A DNA stretch of 64,000 nucleotides from Rhodocyclaceae bacterium (GTDB lineage: Bacteria; Pseudomonadota; Gammaproteobacteria; Burkholderiales; Rhodocyclaceae): positions 124,001-188,000 of the forward strand of contig JAQTNA010000001.1 of assembly GCA_028714035.1 (NCBI GenBank), in the 5' to 3' direction. This document shows positions 7,465 to 17,932 of the stretch, piece by piece. The notes below the pieces were generated by a model, which saw nothing but the letters and a program-made list of their open reading frames with translations, ran no database searches and had not been told where the DNA came from. Numbering within the stretch: position 1 is the stretch's first letter; every line of letters begins with the position of its first letter. The position numbers and the translations under genes were made by a program.

Positions 7465-10400
7465 ACGCCCTCATCTCCTGGTCGGCCAGGAACCGCTTCC
7501 TGGTGCTGCTCGCCGCCCTGTTCATCGTCCTGGCGGGCATCTGGGCGGTGCTGAAGACGCCGCTGGATGCGCTGCCGGACCTGTCCGACGTGCAGGTGAT
7601 CCTGTACACCGAGGCGCCGGGGCAGGCGCCCCAGGTGGTGGAGGACCAGATCACCTATCCGCTCACCACGGCCATGCTCTCGGTGCCCAAGTCCAAGGTG
7701 GTGCGCGGCTTCTCCTTCTTCGGCGCCTCCTTCGTGTACGTCATCTTCGAGGACGGCACGGACATCTATTGGGCCCGTTCCCGTGTGCTGGAATACCTGA
7801 GTTCCGCCGCGGGCCGCCTGCCGGCGGGCATCACGCCGCAACTGGGGCCGGACGCCACGGGCGTGGGCTGGGTATACCAATACGTGGTGCTGGCGAAAGA
7901 CAGGAGCCTGGCGGAATTGCGCACGCTCCAGGACTGGTTCATCCGCTATCAGCTCACCAAGGCCCAGGGCGTGGCGGAGGTGGCGAGCCTGGGCGGCTTC
8001 GTGCAGTCCTACCAGGTGACGGTGGACCCGGTGAAGCTCCGGTCCTACGGCATCCCGCTGTCGAAAGTGACCCAGACCATCCGGGATTCGAACCGGGACG
8101 TGGGCGGCAGGGCGCTGGAAATGGCCGAGACCGAGTACATGGTGCGCGGCCGGGGTTACCTGCGGGGCGTGAAAGACTTGGAGAGCCTGGTGGTGAAGTC
8201 GGACAAGGGCACGCCGGTACTCATCCGCGACATCGCCCGGGTGGAAATGGTGCCCGAGGAGCGGCGCGGTGTGGCGGAGCTGAACGGCGAGGGCGAGGTG
8301 GTATCCGGCATCGCCATGGCCCGCTACGGCCAGAACGCCCTGGACGTGATTCAGGATGTGAAGGACAAGATAGGCGAGATTGGCAGCGGCCTGCCCGCGG
8401 GCGTTTCCATCCAGACCGTCTATGACCGCTCCGAATTGATCCATCGCGCCATTGACACCCTGAAGCACACCCTGATGGAGGAGAGCCTGATCGTCGCCCT
8501 GGTGTGCGTGGTGTTCCTGATGCACGTGCGCTCGGCCCTGGTGGCCATCATCATGCTGCCCATAGGCGTGCTCATGGCCTTCATCGCCATGCACGCCCTG
8601 GGACTCAACTCCAACATCATGAGCCTGGGCGGCATCGCCATCGCCATCGGCGCCATGGTGGATGCGGCCATCGTCATGATCGAGAACGCCCACAAACACC
8701 TGGAGCGGCTGAACAGCACCATGACTCCCTCGCCCCGCTTGCGGGGAGAGGGAGCGAGGGTGGCCGCCATCATCGCGGCCTGCCGCGAGGTGGGCCCGGC
8801 CCTGTTCTTCTCGCTCTTGATCATCACGGTGAGCTTCCTGCCGGTGTTCACCCTGGAAGCCCAGGAGGGGCGTCTGTTCGCCCCGCTCGCGTACACGAAA
8901 ACCTTCTCCATGGCGGGGGCGGCGATCCTGTCCGTGACCCTGGTGCCCGTGCTGATGCTGTTCTTCGTGCGCGGCACCATCCTGCCGGAGGCGCAGAACC
9001 CGGTGAACCGGGTTCTGATCCGCGGGTATCGTCCCATCATCGCGGCCGTCATGAACTGGAAGAAGGCGACCATCGCGACCGCCGTCCTGGCCCTGCTGGT
9101 GACGCTTTACCCGGCTTCCCGCCTGGGCAGCGAGTTCATGCCGACCCTGAACGAGGGGACGCTGTTCTACATGCCCACGACCCTGCCGGGGCTCTCCATC
9201 ACCAAGGCGGCGGAGTTGCTCCAGACCCAGAACAAGATCATCAAGAGCTTCCCGGAAGTGGCTTCCGTATGGGGCAAGGCGGGCCGCGCCGCCACCGCCA
9301 CCGATCCGGCGCCCACGGAGATGTTCGAGACCATCATCGCCCTCAAGCCGGAAGATCAGTGGCGCCCAAACATGACCACCGACAAGCTGATCTCGGAGTT
9401 GGACAAGGCATTGCAATTTCCTGGCGTGTCCAACGCCTGGACCATGCCCATCAAGGCGAGGATAGACATGCTGTCCACCGGCATACGCACGCCGGTCGGC
9501 GTGAAGGTGTTCGGCAAGGACCTAGTGGAGATGGAGAAGCTGGCGCGTCAAATTGAGACGGTGGTCAAGGCCGTCCCCGGCACCTCCAGCGCCTACGCGG
9601 AGCGCATCACCGGCGGCTTCTATCTGGACATCGAGCCGGATCGCCAGGCCCTGGCCCGTTACGGCCTGAATCCGGGCGAACTGATGGAGGTGGTCGGTAC
9701 GGCGCTTGGTGGCGAGACGGTCACCACCGCCGTGGAAGGCCGGGAGCGTTATGGTGTCGCCGTGCGTTATCCCCGGGGTCTGCGGGACTCGCCGGAGCGC
9801 ATCGCCCGGGAAGTGCTGGTGCCGGTGGGCGCCGAGATGGGCGGGCAGCCGAGCATGGTGCCGCTGGGGCAGTTGGCCAGCGTGAAGGTGGTCCAGGGCG
9901 CGCCCGGCATCCGCACGGAAAACGCGCTGCTGTCCGCCTACATCTACGTGGACATCCGGGACCGGGACATCGGCGGCTACGTGGCGGAGGCCCGGCGCGC
10001 CGTGGCCGGGAAGGTGAAGTTCCCGCCCGGCTACTACGCCACCTGGAGCGGTCAGTTCGAATACATGGAGCGGGCCGGCGCCAAGTTGAAGGTCGTGGTG
10101 CCGGTGACGCTGCTCATCATCTTCGTGCTGCTCTATCTCAACTTCCGGCGCCTGACGGAGACCCTGATCGTCATGCTCTCCGTGCCTTTCGCCCTGGTGG
10201 GTGGCGTCTGGCTACTGTGGCTCCTGAACTACAACCTGTCGGTGGCGGTGGCCGTGGGCTTCATCGCCCTGGCCGGCGTGGCGGCGGAAACCGGGGTGGT
10301 CATGCTCATCTACCTGGATCATGCCTGGGTGCGCATCCAGGCCGAGCGGGCAGCCGAAGGGAAGCCGGCCACGGCGGGTGACCTCTATGCGGCGGTGATG

Positions 10401-10640
10401 GAAGGGGCGGTGGAGCGGGTGCGGCCCAAGATGATGACCGTGGTGGCCATCATGGCAGGCCTCCTGCCCATCCTCTGGAGCCGGGGCACGGGCTCGGAAG
10501 TCATGAGCCGCATCGCCGCCCCCATGGTGGGCGGCATGATCTCCTCGACGATCCTGACCCTGGCCGTGATCCCGGCGATCTATGCGCTGGTGAAGGGGTG
10601 GCGCTTGGAAAAGCGTGGCCTGCAGGATGATAAGCGCTAG
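7458..10640 (+). CDS. cusA: Heavy-metal RND efflux pump CusA
   Basis: A 1060-residue inner-membrane RND transporter of the heavy-metal (HME) class that exports Cu(I)/Ag(I) using the proton gradient. The N-terminus (first membrane helix, then TPLDALPDLSDVQVI), the GAMVDAAIVMIENAHKHLE helix, and the C-terminal GFIALAGVAAETGVVM helix are all in place. About residues 423-434 (TPSPRLRGEGAR) are foreign: they are encoded by a palindromic repeat inserted in frame in the cytoplasmic loop after transmembrane helix 4. The remainder is intact, so the pump may still work. Starts at ATG 7458, inside the end of the DUF559 gene. Confidence 0.93.
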   Translation: MLNALISWSARNRFLVLLAALFIVLAGIWAVLKTPLDALPDLSDVQVILYTEAPGQAPQVVEDQITYPLTTAMLSVPKSKVVRGFSFFGASFVYVIFEDGTDIYWARSRVLEYLSSAAGRLPAGITPQLGPDATGVGWVYQYVVLAKDRSLAELRTLQDWFIRYQLTKAQGVAEVASLGGFVQSYQVTVDPVKLRSYGIPLSKVTQTIRDSNRDVGGRALEMAETEYMVRGRGYLRGVKDLESLVVKSDKGTPVLIRDIARVEMVPEERRGVAELNGEGEVVSGIAMARYGQNALDVIQDVKDKIGEIGSGLPAGVSIQTVYDRSELIHRAIDTLKHTLMEESLIVALVCVVFLMHVRSALVAIIMLPIGVLMAFIAMHALGLNSNIMSLGGIAIAIGAMVDAAIVMIENAHKHLERLNSTMTPSPRLRGEGARVAAIIAACREVGPALFFSLLIITVSFLPVFTLEAQEGRLFAPLAYTKTFSMAGAAILSVTLVPVLMLFFVRGTILPEAQNPVNRVLIRGYRPIIAAVMNWKKATIATAVLALLVTLYPASRLGSEFMPTLNEGTLFYMPTTLPGLSITKAAELLQTQNKIIKSFPEVASVWGKAGRAATATDPAPTEMFETIIALKPEDQWRPNMTTDKLISELDKALQFPGVSNAWTMPIKARIDMLSTGIRTPVGVKVFGKDLVEMEKLARQIETVVKAVPGTSSAYAERITGGFYLDIEPDRQALARYGLNPGELMEVVGTALGGETVTTAVEGRERYGVAVRYPRGLRDSPERIAREVLVPVGAEMGGQPSMVPLGQLASVKVVQGAPGIRTENALLSAYIYVDIRDRDIGGYVAEARRAVAGKVKFPPGYYATWSGQFEYMERAGAKLKVVVPVTLLIIFVLLYLNFRRLTETLIVMLSVPFALVGGVWLLWLLNYNLSVAVAVGFIALAGVAAETGVVMLIYLDHAWVRIQAERAAEGKPATAGDLYAAVMEGAVERVRPKMMTVVAIMAGLLPILWSRGTGSEVMSRIAAPMVGGMISSTILTLAVIPAIYALVKGWRLEKRGLQDDKR
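8724..8760. repeat. Palindromic G-rich repeat inserted in frame in cusA
   Basis: CCCTCGCCCCGC and GCGGGGAGAGGG arms around a TT centre form a near-perfect palindrome inside the cusA reading frame. The translated peptide (TPSPRLRGEG) interrupts conserved CusA sequence between ENAHKHLERL and the downstream CREVGPALFFS block. It belongs to the same broad CCCTC/GAGGG class as the intergenic copies in this window. Confidence 0.7.
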
Positions 10641-10677
10641 AATCACCCGCATCGGGACTGATCCGGAGGGACAGGAC

Positions 10678-11271
10678 ATGGGACTGGCACTGGAGAAGCA
10701 AGGCACCACGCTGGAAGAGTATCTGGCTTGGGAGAGCGTCCAGGAGACGAAGAACGAGTTCGTCGACGGCGAGATTTTCGCCATGGTCGGGGTGCGGGAC
10801 AAGCACAACACCGTCGGCGGAAATGTTTACATGGCGCTACGAGCCCATCTCAAGGGCAGCGGCTGCAAGGCCTACGCTTCCGACATCAAGCTTCTGGTGG
10901 AAGCAGCCCAGAGCGTCTTCTACCCGGACGTATTCGTCACCTGCGAGCAAAACTCCGACCCGCTCATCAAGAAGGATGCACGCCTGATCGTGGAGGTTCT
11001 GTCGCCCTCCACGGAAGCCTATGACCGGGGGCGGAAGTTCGGCTTCTATCGCCAGTTGCCGGGGCTTGCCGAATACCTGTTGATCAACTGCTTTGAACCC
11101 CGGGTCGAACTATTCCGCCGGGCCGGTGAAAGCCAGTGGTTGCTACAGGAATTTGTTCCCGGCCAGAGCCTGCACCTCGAAAGCGTAGGCCTTTACTTGC
11201 CGGTGGATGCGATTTACGAGGAAGTGGACTTCAGTGAGCCGACCGGGGAGCCACCGCAGGACGTGGTTTAG
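10678..11271 (+). CDS. Uma2-family (DUF820) PD-(D/E)xK-fold protein
   Basis: A 197-residue protein of the Uma2 family, common in cyanobacteria and environmental bacteria and thought to have a restriction-endonuclease-like fold of unknown function. Family signs: LEEYLAWE near the start, NEFVDGEIFAM, the DIKLLV and FYPDVFVTC strands with acidic residues, VEVLSPSTEAYDRGRKFGFYRQLPGLAEYLLI. ATG at 10678 follows GGAGGGACAGG, a good ribosome site; the earlier in-frame start overlaps cusA. It trails the copper operon but nothing ties it to metal resistance. Confidence 0.8.
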   Translation: MGLALEKQGTTLEEYLAWESVQETKNEFVDGEIFAMVGVRDKHNTVGGNVYMALRAHLKGSGCKAYASDIKLLVEAAQSVFYPDVFVTCEQNSDPLIKKDARLIVEVLSPSTEAYDRGRKFGFYRQLPGLAEYLLINCFEPRVELFRRAGESQWLLQEFVPGQSLHLESVGLYLPVDAIYEEVDFSEPTGEPPQDVV

Positions 11272-11286
11272 TGTGTAGGGCGCAAT

Positions 11287-11336
11287 AACCGTCATGGCTT
11301 GTGGGGCCGCCCCGGAGAATGAAAGCCATGACGGTT
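11287..11336. repeat. Perfect 14-bp inverted repeat after the Uma2 gene
   Basis: AACCGTCATGGCTT (11287-11300) and AAGCCATGACGGTT (11323-11336) are exact reverse complements around a 22-base spacer. It lies between the convergent Uma2 and GntR genes and could fold in transcripts from either side, so a shared terminator is possible, although no long T-run follows. Confidence 0.6.
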
Positions 11337-11339
11337 TCC

Positions 11340-11376
11340 CTCACCCCCCGCCCCTCTCCCGGAGCGGGCGAGGGGA
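11340..11376. repeat. G-rich palindromic repeat
   Basis: CCCCGCCCCTCTCCC followed by GGAGCGGGCGAGGGG, of the same class as the repeat within cusA; in one frame it would read PRPSPGAGEG. It is intergenic, directly after the 14-bp inverted repeat. Confidence 0.5.
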
Positions 11377-11446
11377 GCGTCGTGAGTCGCCGACGCGACT
11401 TTCACAGTAAGCGCAGCGCATTGCGCCGGCTCGAACGGAGCAAGGA

Positions 11447-12118
11447 CTACGCAGCCGCCGTGTCCAGGCGCGCGATGGCCTGGCGGCCGGCGCGCAGATG
11501 CTCGCTCATCAGGGATTCGGCGCGCGCTGCGTCTCCTTCCCGCAGTGCGGCCAGGATACCCCGGTGCTCCTCCAGGGACTGGGTGAGCCGTCCCTCGACG
11601 AACAGGGAGTGGTGGCGGTTGAGCTTCAACACCCGGCGCAGGTCGGTGATGACCTGGAGCAGCCAGCGGTTGCCGGCCAGGTTCTGCACGGCGCTGTGGA
11701 AATCCTGGTTGGCCTCGAAGAAGCTCTCGATGTTGCCGGTGGCGGCGGATTGCTCCAGCCGCTCGTGGATGGCTTCCAGTTCCTTAAGGTCGGCCGACGT
11801 CATCTTCTCCGTGGCCTCGAAGGCGCAGCGGCCTTCCAGGAGCGCGATGACCGGGAAGATTTCATCCAGGTCTTCCTGGCTCAGCTCGGTGACGTAGCAG
11901 CCGCGCCGGGGCTTGAGCGTCACCAGGCCTTCCGACACCAGCACCTTGAGGGCTTCCCGGAGCGGCGTGCGACTGATGCCGTAGGAGATCGCCAATGCCT
12001 GCTCGTCTATCCACGTGCCGGGGGGCATCTCGTGTGCGAAGATGCGGTTGCGCAGGCGTTCGGCCACCTGCTGGTAGAGGGCCGTTTGGGCGATGCGGGC
12101 GTTGTTCATGGGTGGCAA
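11447..12118 (-). CDS. GntR-family (FCD/FadR-type) transcriptional regulator
   Basis: A 223-residue regulator with an N-terminal winged helix-turn-helix (IFAHEMPPGTWIDEQALA..SRTPLREALKVL, residues about 25-65) and a C-terminal all-helical FCD effector domain with conserved Asp/His positions (DFHSAVQNLAGN). FCD regulators usually sense small organic acids. It is transcribed divergently from the methylmalonyl-CoA mutase gene with about 170 bases between, so it is the probable regulator of the propionate-to-succinyl-CoA genes. Start codon at 12116-12118; a second Met three codons later is possible. Confidence 0.88.
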   Translation of the reverse strand: MPPMNNARIAQTALYQQVAERLRNRIFAHEMPPGTWIDEQALAISYGISRTPLREALKVLVSEGLVTLKPRRGCYVTELSQEDLDEIFPVIALLEGRCAFEATEKMTSADLKELEAIHERLEQSAATGNIESFFEANQDFHSAVQNLAGNRWLLQVITDLRRVLKLNRHHSLFVEGRLTQSLEEHRGILAALREGDAARAESLMSEHLRAGRQAIARLDTAAA

Positions 12119-12151
12119 GCTTATTTCCGGAAGGTTCTTGGATCGCAGGGC

Positions 12152-12181
12152 TTGCGTCCGTAATTATGGATAACGTATTAT
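12152..12181 (+). promoter_or_regulatory. Candidate promoter of the mutase gene
   Basis: TTGCGT at 12152-12157 and TATTAT at 12176-12181 are separated by 18 bases, a sigma-70-like arrangement, in an AT-rich patch between the divergent GntR and mutase genes. The patch is also the natural place for a GntR operator, but I find no clean palindrome. Confidence 0.35.
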
Positions 12182-12286
12182 GTACGGCCCGGGATGTCAA
12201 GCGGCGGCGCACTAACGCGCCCAGATTGCGCGCAGAATGCACCTGGGATTGCCGCACCTCCAGCCCCCAAAATTGAGAGACCGAAC

Positions 12287-14461
12287 ATGAGCGATTCGAA
12301 CAAGCAAGCGACGGAACAACTTTGCGACTCGACGAATCTGGATGCGTGGCAAAAGGCGGCCGCCAAGTCGGCTCCCGGCGGCTCCCTGGACGCCATCACC
12401 TGGAAGACTCCGGAAGGCATCGCGGTCAAGCCGCTGTATACCAAGGCCGACCTCGTGGGTTTGCAGTATACCGATACCTTGCCCGGTTTTGCGCCTTTCC
12501 TGCGCGGCCCCCAGGCGACCATGTATGCCGTGCGGCCCTGGACCATACGCCAGTACGCCGGCTTCTCCACCGCGGAAGCGTCCAACGCCTTCTATCGCAA
12601 GGCGCTGGCGGCGGGCGGACAGGGCGTGTCCGTGGCCTTCGATCTGGCCACGCACCGGGGCTATGACTCGGACCATCCGCGCGTCACCGGGGACGTGGGC
12701 AAGGCCGGCGTGGCCATTGATTCCGTGGAGGACATGAAGATCCTCTTCGACGCCATCCCCCTGGACAAGGTGTCCGTCTCCATGACCATGAACGGCGCCG
12801 TGCTGCCGGTGCTGGCGGGCTACGTGGTGGCCGCCGAGGAACAGGGCGTCTCCCAGGAAAAGCTGGCCGGGACCATCCAGAACGACATCCTCAAGGAGTT
12901 CATGGTCAGGAACACCTACATCTATCCGCCGGAACCCTCCATGCGGATCATCGGCGACATCATCGAGTACACGGCGCAGAACATGCCCAAGTTCAACTCG
13001 ATCTCCATCTCCGGCTACCACATGCAGGAAGCGGGCGCGAATCAGGCGCTGGAACTGGCCTTCACCCTGGCCGACGGCAAGGAATACGTGAAGACGGCGC
13101 TCGCCAAGGGACTGGACGTGGACGCCTTCGCCGGGCGGCTCTCCTTCTTCTGGGCCATAGGCATGAACTTCTACCTGGAGGTGGCCAAGATGCGCGCCGC
13201 GCGCCTCCTGTGGTGGAAGATCATGAAGGAATTCAACCCCAAGAACCCCAAGTCCCTCATGCTGCGCACTCACTGCCAGACTTCCGGCTGGTCGCTCACC
13301 GAGCAGGATCCGTACAACAACGTGGTGCGCACCACCATAGAGGCCATGGCGGCGGTGTTCGGCGGCACCCAGTCCCTGCACACCAACTCCCTGGACGAGG
13401 CCATCGCCCTGCCGACCGAGTTCTCCTCCCGCATCGCCAGGAACACCCAGCTCATCATCCAGGAAGAGACCCACATCACCAGCGTGGTGGACCCCTGGGC
13501 CGGTTCCTACATGATGGAGAAGCTGACCCAGGACATGGTGGACAAGGCGACGGCCATCCTCGATGAAGTGGAAGCCATGGGCGGCATGACCCGTGCCGTG
13601 GATTCGGGCTGGGCCAAGCTCAAGATCGAGGCTTCCGCGGCGGAAAAGCAGGCGAGGATTGACTCCGGCCAGGACGTGATCGTCGGTGTGAACAAGTACA
13701 AGCTGGCCAAGGAAGACCCAATCGAATTCCTGGATGTGGATAATCATGCCGTGAGGGAAGGGCAGATCGAGCGCCTCGCCCGCATCCGCGCCACCCGCGA
13801 CCAGGCGGCTGTGGAGAAAGCCCTGGCGGCGCTCACCGCGGCGGCGAAGGACGGTTCCGGCAACCTCCTGGACCTGGCCATCAAGGCGGTGCGTCTGCGG
13901 GCCACCGTGGGCGAAATTTCCGACGCACTGGAGGTGGTCTATGGCCGCTTCCGTGCCACGACCCAGACGGTGTCTGGCGTCTATGGCGCCGTGGTGGAAG
14001 GCAACGAGGATTGGCAAATGCTGAAATCGGACATCGGAGCCTTCGTGGCCAGTGAGGGCCGCAGGCCGCGCATCATGATCGCCAAGCTGGGCCAGGACGG
14101 CCACGACCGGGGCGCCAAGGTCATCGCCTCGGCCTTCGCCGACCTGGGCTTCGACGTGGATATCGGCCCCCTGTTCCAGACCCCGGAAGAGGCGGCGCGC
14201 CAGGCGGTGGAAAACGACGTGCACGCCATCGGCGTGTCCACGCTGGCCGCCGGCCACAAGACCCTGGTGCCGGCCCTGGTGAAAGCCTTGAAGGAGCAGG
14301 AAGCGGAGGACATCGTGGTGGTGGTGGGCGGCGTCATTCCGGCCCAGGACTACGAGATGCTGCGCGCGGCCGGCGCCGATTGCATCTTCGGCCCGGGCAC
14401 GGTGATCGCCACCGCCGCCAAGGACGTGCTGGCGGCCATCCGGGCGAAAGCCAAGCCATAA
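12287..14461 (+). CDS. scpA: Methylmalonyl-CoA mutase (single-chain)
   Basis: A 724-residue B12-dependent mutase that interconverts (R)-methylmalonyl-CoA and succinyl-CoA. The N-terminal TIM-barrel domain binds the CoA ester ([37 protein letters not shown]) and the C-terminal domain binds cobalamin through DGHDRG (Asp604, His606) with the downstream S-L and GG motifs. Length fits the catalytic alpha chain. The ATG at 12287 is used since the conserved sequence begins soon after; upstream in-frame codons overlap the promoter patch. It opens the block with meaB, pccB and pccA. Confidence 0.95.
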   Translation: MSDSNKQATEQLCDSTNLDAWQKAAAKSAPGGSLDAITWKTPEGIAVKPLYTKADLVGLQYTDTLPGFAPFLRGPQATMYAVRPWTIRQYAGFSTAEASNAFYRKALAAGGQGVSVAFDLATHRGYDSDHPRVTGDVGKAGVAIDSVEDMKILFDAIPLDKVSVSMTMNGAVLPVLAGYVVAAEEQGVSQEKLAGTIQNDILKEFMVRNTYIYPPEPSMRIIGDIIEYTAQNMPKFNSISISGYHMQEAGANQALELAFTLADGKEYVKTALAKGLDVDAFAGRLSFFWAIGMNFYLEVAKMRAARLLWWKIMKEFNPKNPKSLMLRTHCQTSGWSLTEQDPYNNVVRTTIEAMAAVFGGTQSLHTNSLDEAIALPTEFSSRIARNTQLIIQEETHITSVVDPWAGSYMMEKLTQDMVDKATAILDEVEAMGGMTRAVDSGWAKLKIEASAAEKQARIDSGQDVIVGVNKYKLAKEDPIEFLDVDNHAVREGQIERLARIRATRDQAAVEKALAALTAAAKDGSGNLLDLAIKAVRLRATVGEISDALEVVYGRFRATTQTVSGVYGAVVEGNEDWQMLKSDIGAFVASEGRRPRIMIAKLGQDGHDRGAKVIASAFADLGFDVDIGPLFQTPEEAARQAVENDVHAIGVSTLAAGHKTLVPALVKALKEQEAEDIVVVVGGVIPAQDYEMLRAAGADCIFGPGTVIATAAKDVLAAIRAKAKP

Positions 14462-14498
14462 TTGCGCTACAGAACGCCTCTTTACCCGGAGGATACAC

Positions 14499-14735
14499 AT
14501 GGACGCACTGAAACGAGAACAGGTGCTGAATACACTTGACCATCTGCCTGCGGAAAAGCTGGCGGAGGTTATTGATTTCATAGAGTTCATTGTCAGCCGA
14601 CCATCTGCTGCCCCTGTGCCGGACAGGCCGGCCGAAGGTGGCCAACTACCCGATATCGGCGACCTTGTGGGGAAGCTGGATTGGCGAGGTGATCCCGTGA
14701 CATGGCAGAGAGCGATGCGCGATGAGTGGCAATAA
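14499..14735 (+). CDS. Antitoxin-like small protein (partner of the PIN toxin)
   Basis: A 78-residue acidic protein starting LKREQVLNTLDHLPAEKLAEVIDFIEFI, a pattern typical of DUF2281-type antitoxins in which a helical N-terminal part is followed by a flexible tail. The tail (residues about 40-78) would bind the toxin. It follows GGAGG at a good distance and overlaps the PIN gene by 14 bases, the usual antitoxin-first order. The pair sits between the mutase and meaB genes. Confidence 0.75.
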   Translation: MDALKREQVLNTLDHLPAEKLAEVIDFIEFIVSRPSAAPVPDRPAEGGQLPDIGDLVGKLDWRGDPVTWQRAMRDEWQ

Positions 14736-15114
14736 GCGCTATCTGTTCGATACGAACGCTGTCATCGCCTTGCTGGGGGGCGATGCGGGATTGTGGAAGC
14801 TTTGGCAGTCCGGGCAGTGGGCGGGAATCTCCATTGTCAGCGTTCTCGAATTTCTTGCTTGGCCCGACCTGGACGCTGAACGGGAGGCGATATTTCGTCG
14901 TTTTCTGCAACGTTTGAAAGTCGTCGACCTGATCTGGTCGGACGACACTTTGATGGCGCAGGTGATAACTCTTCGCAAGTCAAAGAGTTTGAAGCTCCCG
15001 GACGCGATTGTCCTTGCGAGCGCGATGTCCAGTCTGGCAGTTTTGGTGACGAGGGACGAGAAACTGTTGACTGCCGCTGAATTGGTGTTGCCGGGTTTGG
15101 GGCTACGTTACTGA
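14722..15114 (+). CDS. vapC: PIN-domain (VapC-type) ribonuclease toxin
   Basis: A 130-residue PIN-domain protein. The four acidic residues of the Mg-dependent RNase site are visible: Asp10 (LFDTN), Glu43 (VLEF), Asp94 (LPDAIVLASA) and Asp112 (TRDEKL). VapC toxins cut tRNA or rRNA when not held by their antitoxin, encoded just upstream with an overlap. Its TGA overlaps the meaB ATG (15112-15116), so toxin and MeaB translation are physically coupled, which is unusual. The site looks complete, so it is probably active. Confidence 0.88.
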   Translation: MSGNKRYLFDTNAVIALLGGDAGLWKLWQSGQWAGISIVSVLEFLAWPDLDAEREAIFRRFLQRLKVVDLIWSDDTLMAQVITLRKSKSLKLPDAIVLASAMSSLAVLVTRDEKLLTAAELVLPGLGLRY

Positions 15115-16109
15115 TGTTGCATTCAGTCTTGTCTGCTGACGACCAGAAACTGGTGTCCGGTGTCCTGGCGCGCAAGACGCGGCCCATCGCCAAGACCATC
15201 ACGCTCATCGAGTCCGTGAAGTCGGAGCATCAGGAGCGGGCGCAGCAGGTGCTGGAGAAGCTGCTGCCGCACACCGGGAACTCGATCCGGGTCGGCATCT
15301 CCGGCGTGCCGGGGGCGGGCAAGTCTACCTTCATCGAGGCTCTGGGACTCTACCTCATCGGGGAGGGGCATCGGGTGGCGGTGCTGGCGGTGGACCCTTC
15401 CAGTTCGGTGACCGGCGGCTCCATCCTGGGCGACAAGACGCGCATGGAGCGCCTGTGCCAGGAGAAGGATGCCTACATCCGCCCCTCGCCTTCCTCGGGT
15501 TCCCTGGGTGGCGTGGCGGACCGCACAAGGGAGGCGATGCTGGTGTGCGAGGCGGCGGGTTTTGACGTCATCATCGTCGAAACCGTGGGTGTCGGGCAAA
15601 GCGAGACGGCGGTGGCGGGCATGGTGGATGCCTTCGTCCTCTTGCAACTGCCCAACGCCGGGGATGACTTGCAGGCGATCAAGAAGGGCATCGTCGAGAT
15701 GGCCGACCTGGTGGTGTTCAACAAGACCGACCTGGACGGATCAGCCGCCGAGATGGCCATGCACCAGATGAAGGGTGCGCTCTCCATGCTGCGTCCCGCC
15801 TCCATCCACTGGCAGCCCCCGGTGCTGGGGCTCTCGGCCCTGAAAGGGGTGGGCGTGAAGGAATTCTGGGCCGAAATCGAGCGCTACCAAAAGGTAATGG
15901 GCGAGAATGGCGAACTGGCCGAGAAGCGTCGTCATCAGTCCCTGGCCTGGATGTGGGCATTGATAGACATGGGCCTGCGCAGTCGTTTTCGCCAGCATCC
16001 GGGCGTCCAGGGCAGCCTGCCGGAAGTTTCCCGGTCGGTGGAGCAGGGCAGCATCACCCCCGCCGCAGCGGCACACCGGCTGCTGGGCATGATGAGCAGA
16101 TTTTTTTAG
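15114..16109 (+). CDS. meaB: MeaB/ArgK-type GTPase chaperone of methylmalonyl-CoA mutase
   Basis: A 331-residue G3E-type GTPase with Walker A GVPGAGKS (residues 64-71), DPSS, the [14 protein letters not shown] block, and NKTD for guanine. MeaB protects the mutase from inactivation and gates cobalamin loading. Its function matches scpA upstream; only the toxin-antitoxin pair separates them. It begins with an ATG that overlaps the vapC stop and ends 49 bases before pccB. Length is normal for the family. Confidence 0.93.
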   Translation: MLHSVLSADDQKLVSGVLARKTRPIAKTITLIESVKSEHQERAQQVLEKLLPHTGNSIRVGISGVPGAGKSTFIEALGLYLIGEGHRVAVLAVDPSSSVTGGSILGDKTRMERLCQEKDAYIRPSPSSGSLGGVADRTREAMLVCEAAGFDVIIVETVGVGQSETAVAGMVDAFVLLQLPNAGDDLQAIKKGIVEMADLVVFNKTDLDGSAAEMAMHQMKGALSMLRPASIHWQPPVLGLSALKGVGVKEFWAEIERYQKVMGENGELAEKRRHQSLAWMWALIDMGLRSRFRQHPGVQGSLPEVSRSVEQGSITPAAAAHRLLGMMSRFF

Positions 16110-16158
16110 TGGGGCTGGGACTTTACCGCTTTACGCGTCACGACATTCGGAGATAACT

Positions 16159-17691
<1,533 letters not shown>

Positions 17692-17700
17692 TTTATTTGA

Positions 17701-17798
17701 GAGGCTAGAGACTAGAGGCTAGAGGCTAGGGTTAGTTAGCGCGCCTTAAGGCGCGCCATATATTCCCTAGCCTCTAGTCCCTAGCCTCTAGTCTCTAG
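17701..17798. repeat. Heptamer-arm hairpin, copy A (pccB/pccA)
   Basis: The left arm (17701-17731) consists of tandem heptamers CTAGAGA, CTAGAGG, CTAGAGG. The core at 17739-17756 is GCGCGCC-TTAA-GGCGCGC. The right arm (17765-17798) is the reverse complement of the left with small changes. It starts 10 bases after the pccB stop and ends inside the ribosome site of the next ORF. Copies B (35864-35946) and C (45951-46055) share the same design with another heptamer. Confidence 0.85.
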
Positions 17799-17806
17799 GA
17801 GGCAAC

Positions 17807-17932
17807 ATGTTCACAAAAATACTGATCGCGAACCGCGGTGACCAGCCGCGTAGCGGCGCAGCAGCGAAGCTAAATCGCCTTGCACGCGGAGCGTGCTCAG
17901 GCGATTTCTCCCCGGAGGTGAGAAATGTTTAA
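17807..17932 (+). CDS. 41-residue leader ORF copying the PccA N-terminus
   Basis: ATG at 17807 is preceded by a strong AGGAGG (17797-17802). The first 12 residues, MFTKILIANRGD, repeat the start of biotin carboxylases (PccA itself begins MFNKILIANRGE), but codon by codon the DNA differs at most third positions. After residue 12 the reading frame runs through a different, hairpin-rich sequence and stops with TAA at 17930-17932, eight bases into pccA. It may be the remnant of the original pccA start or a translated leader peptide that controls pccA. The peptide itself has no known function. Confidence 0.6.
   Translation: MFTKILIANRGDQPRSGAAAKLNRLARGACSGDFSPEVRNV

Noticed and set aside
12121-12286. 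GntR operator palindrome
   Set aside because: The AT-rich patch has no clear two-fold symmetry matching the FadR-type pattern.
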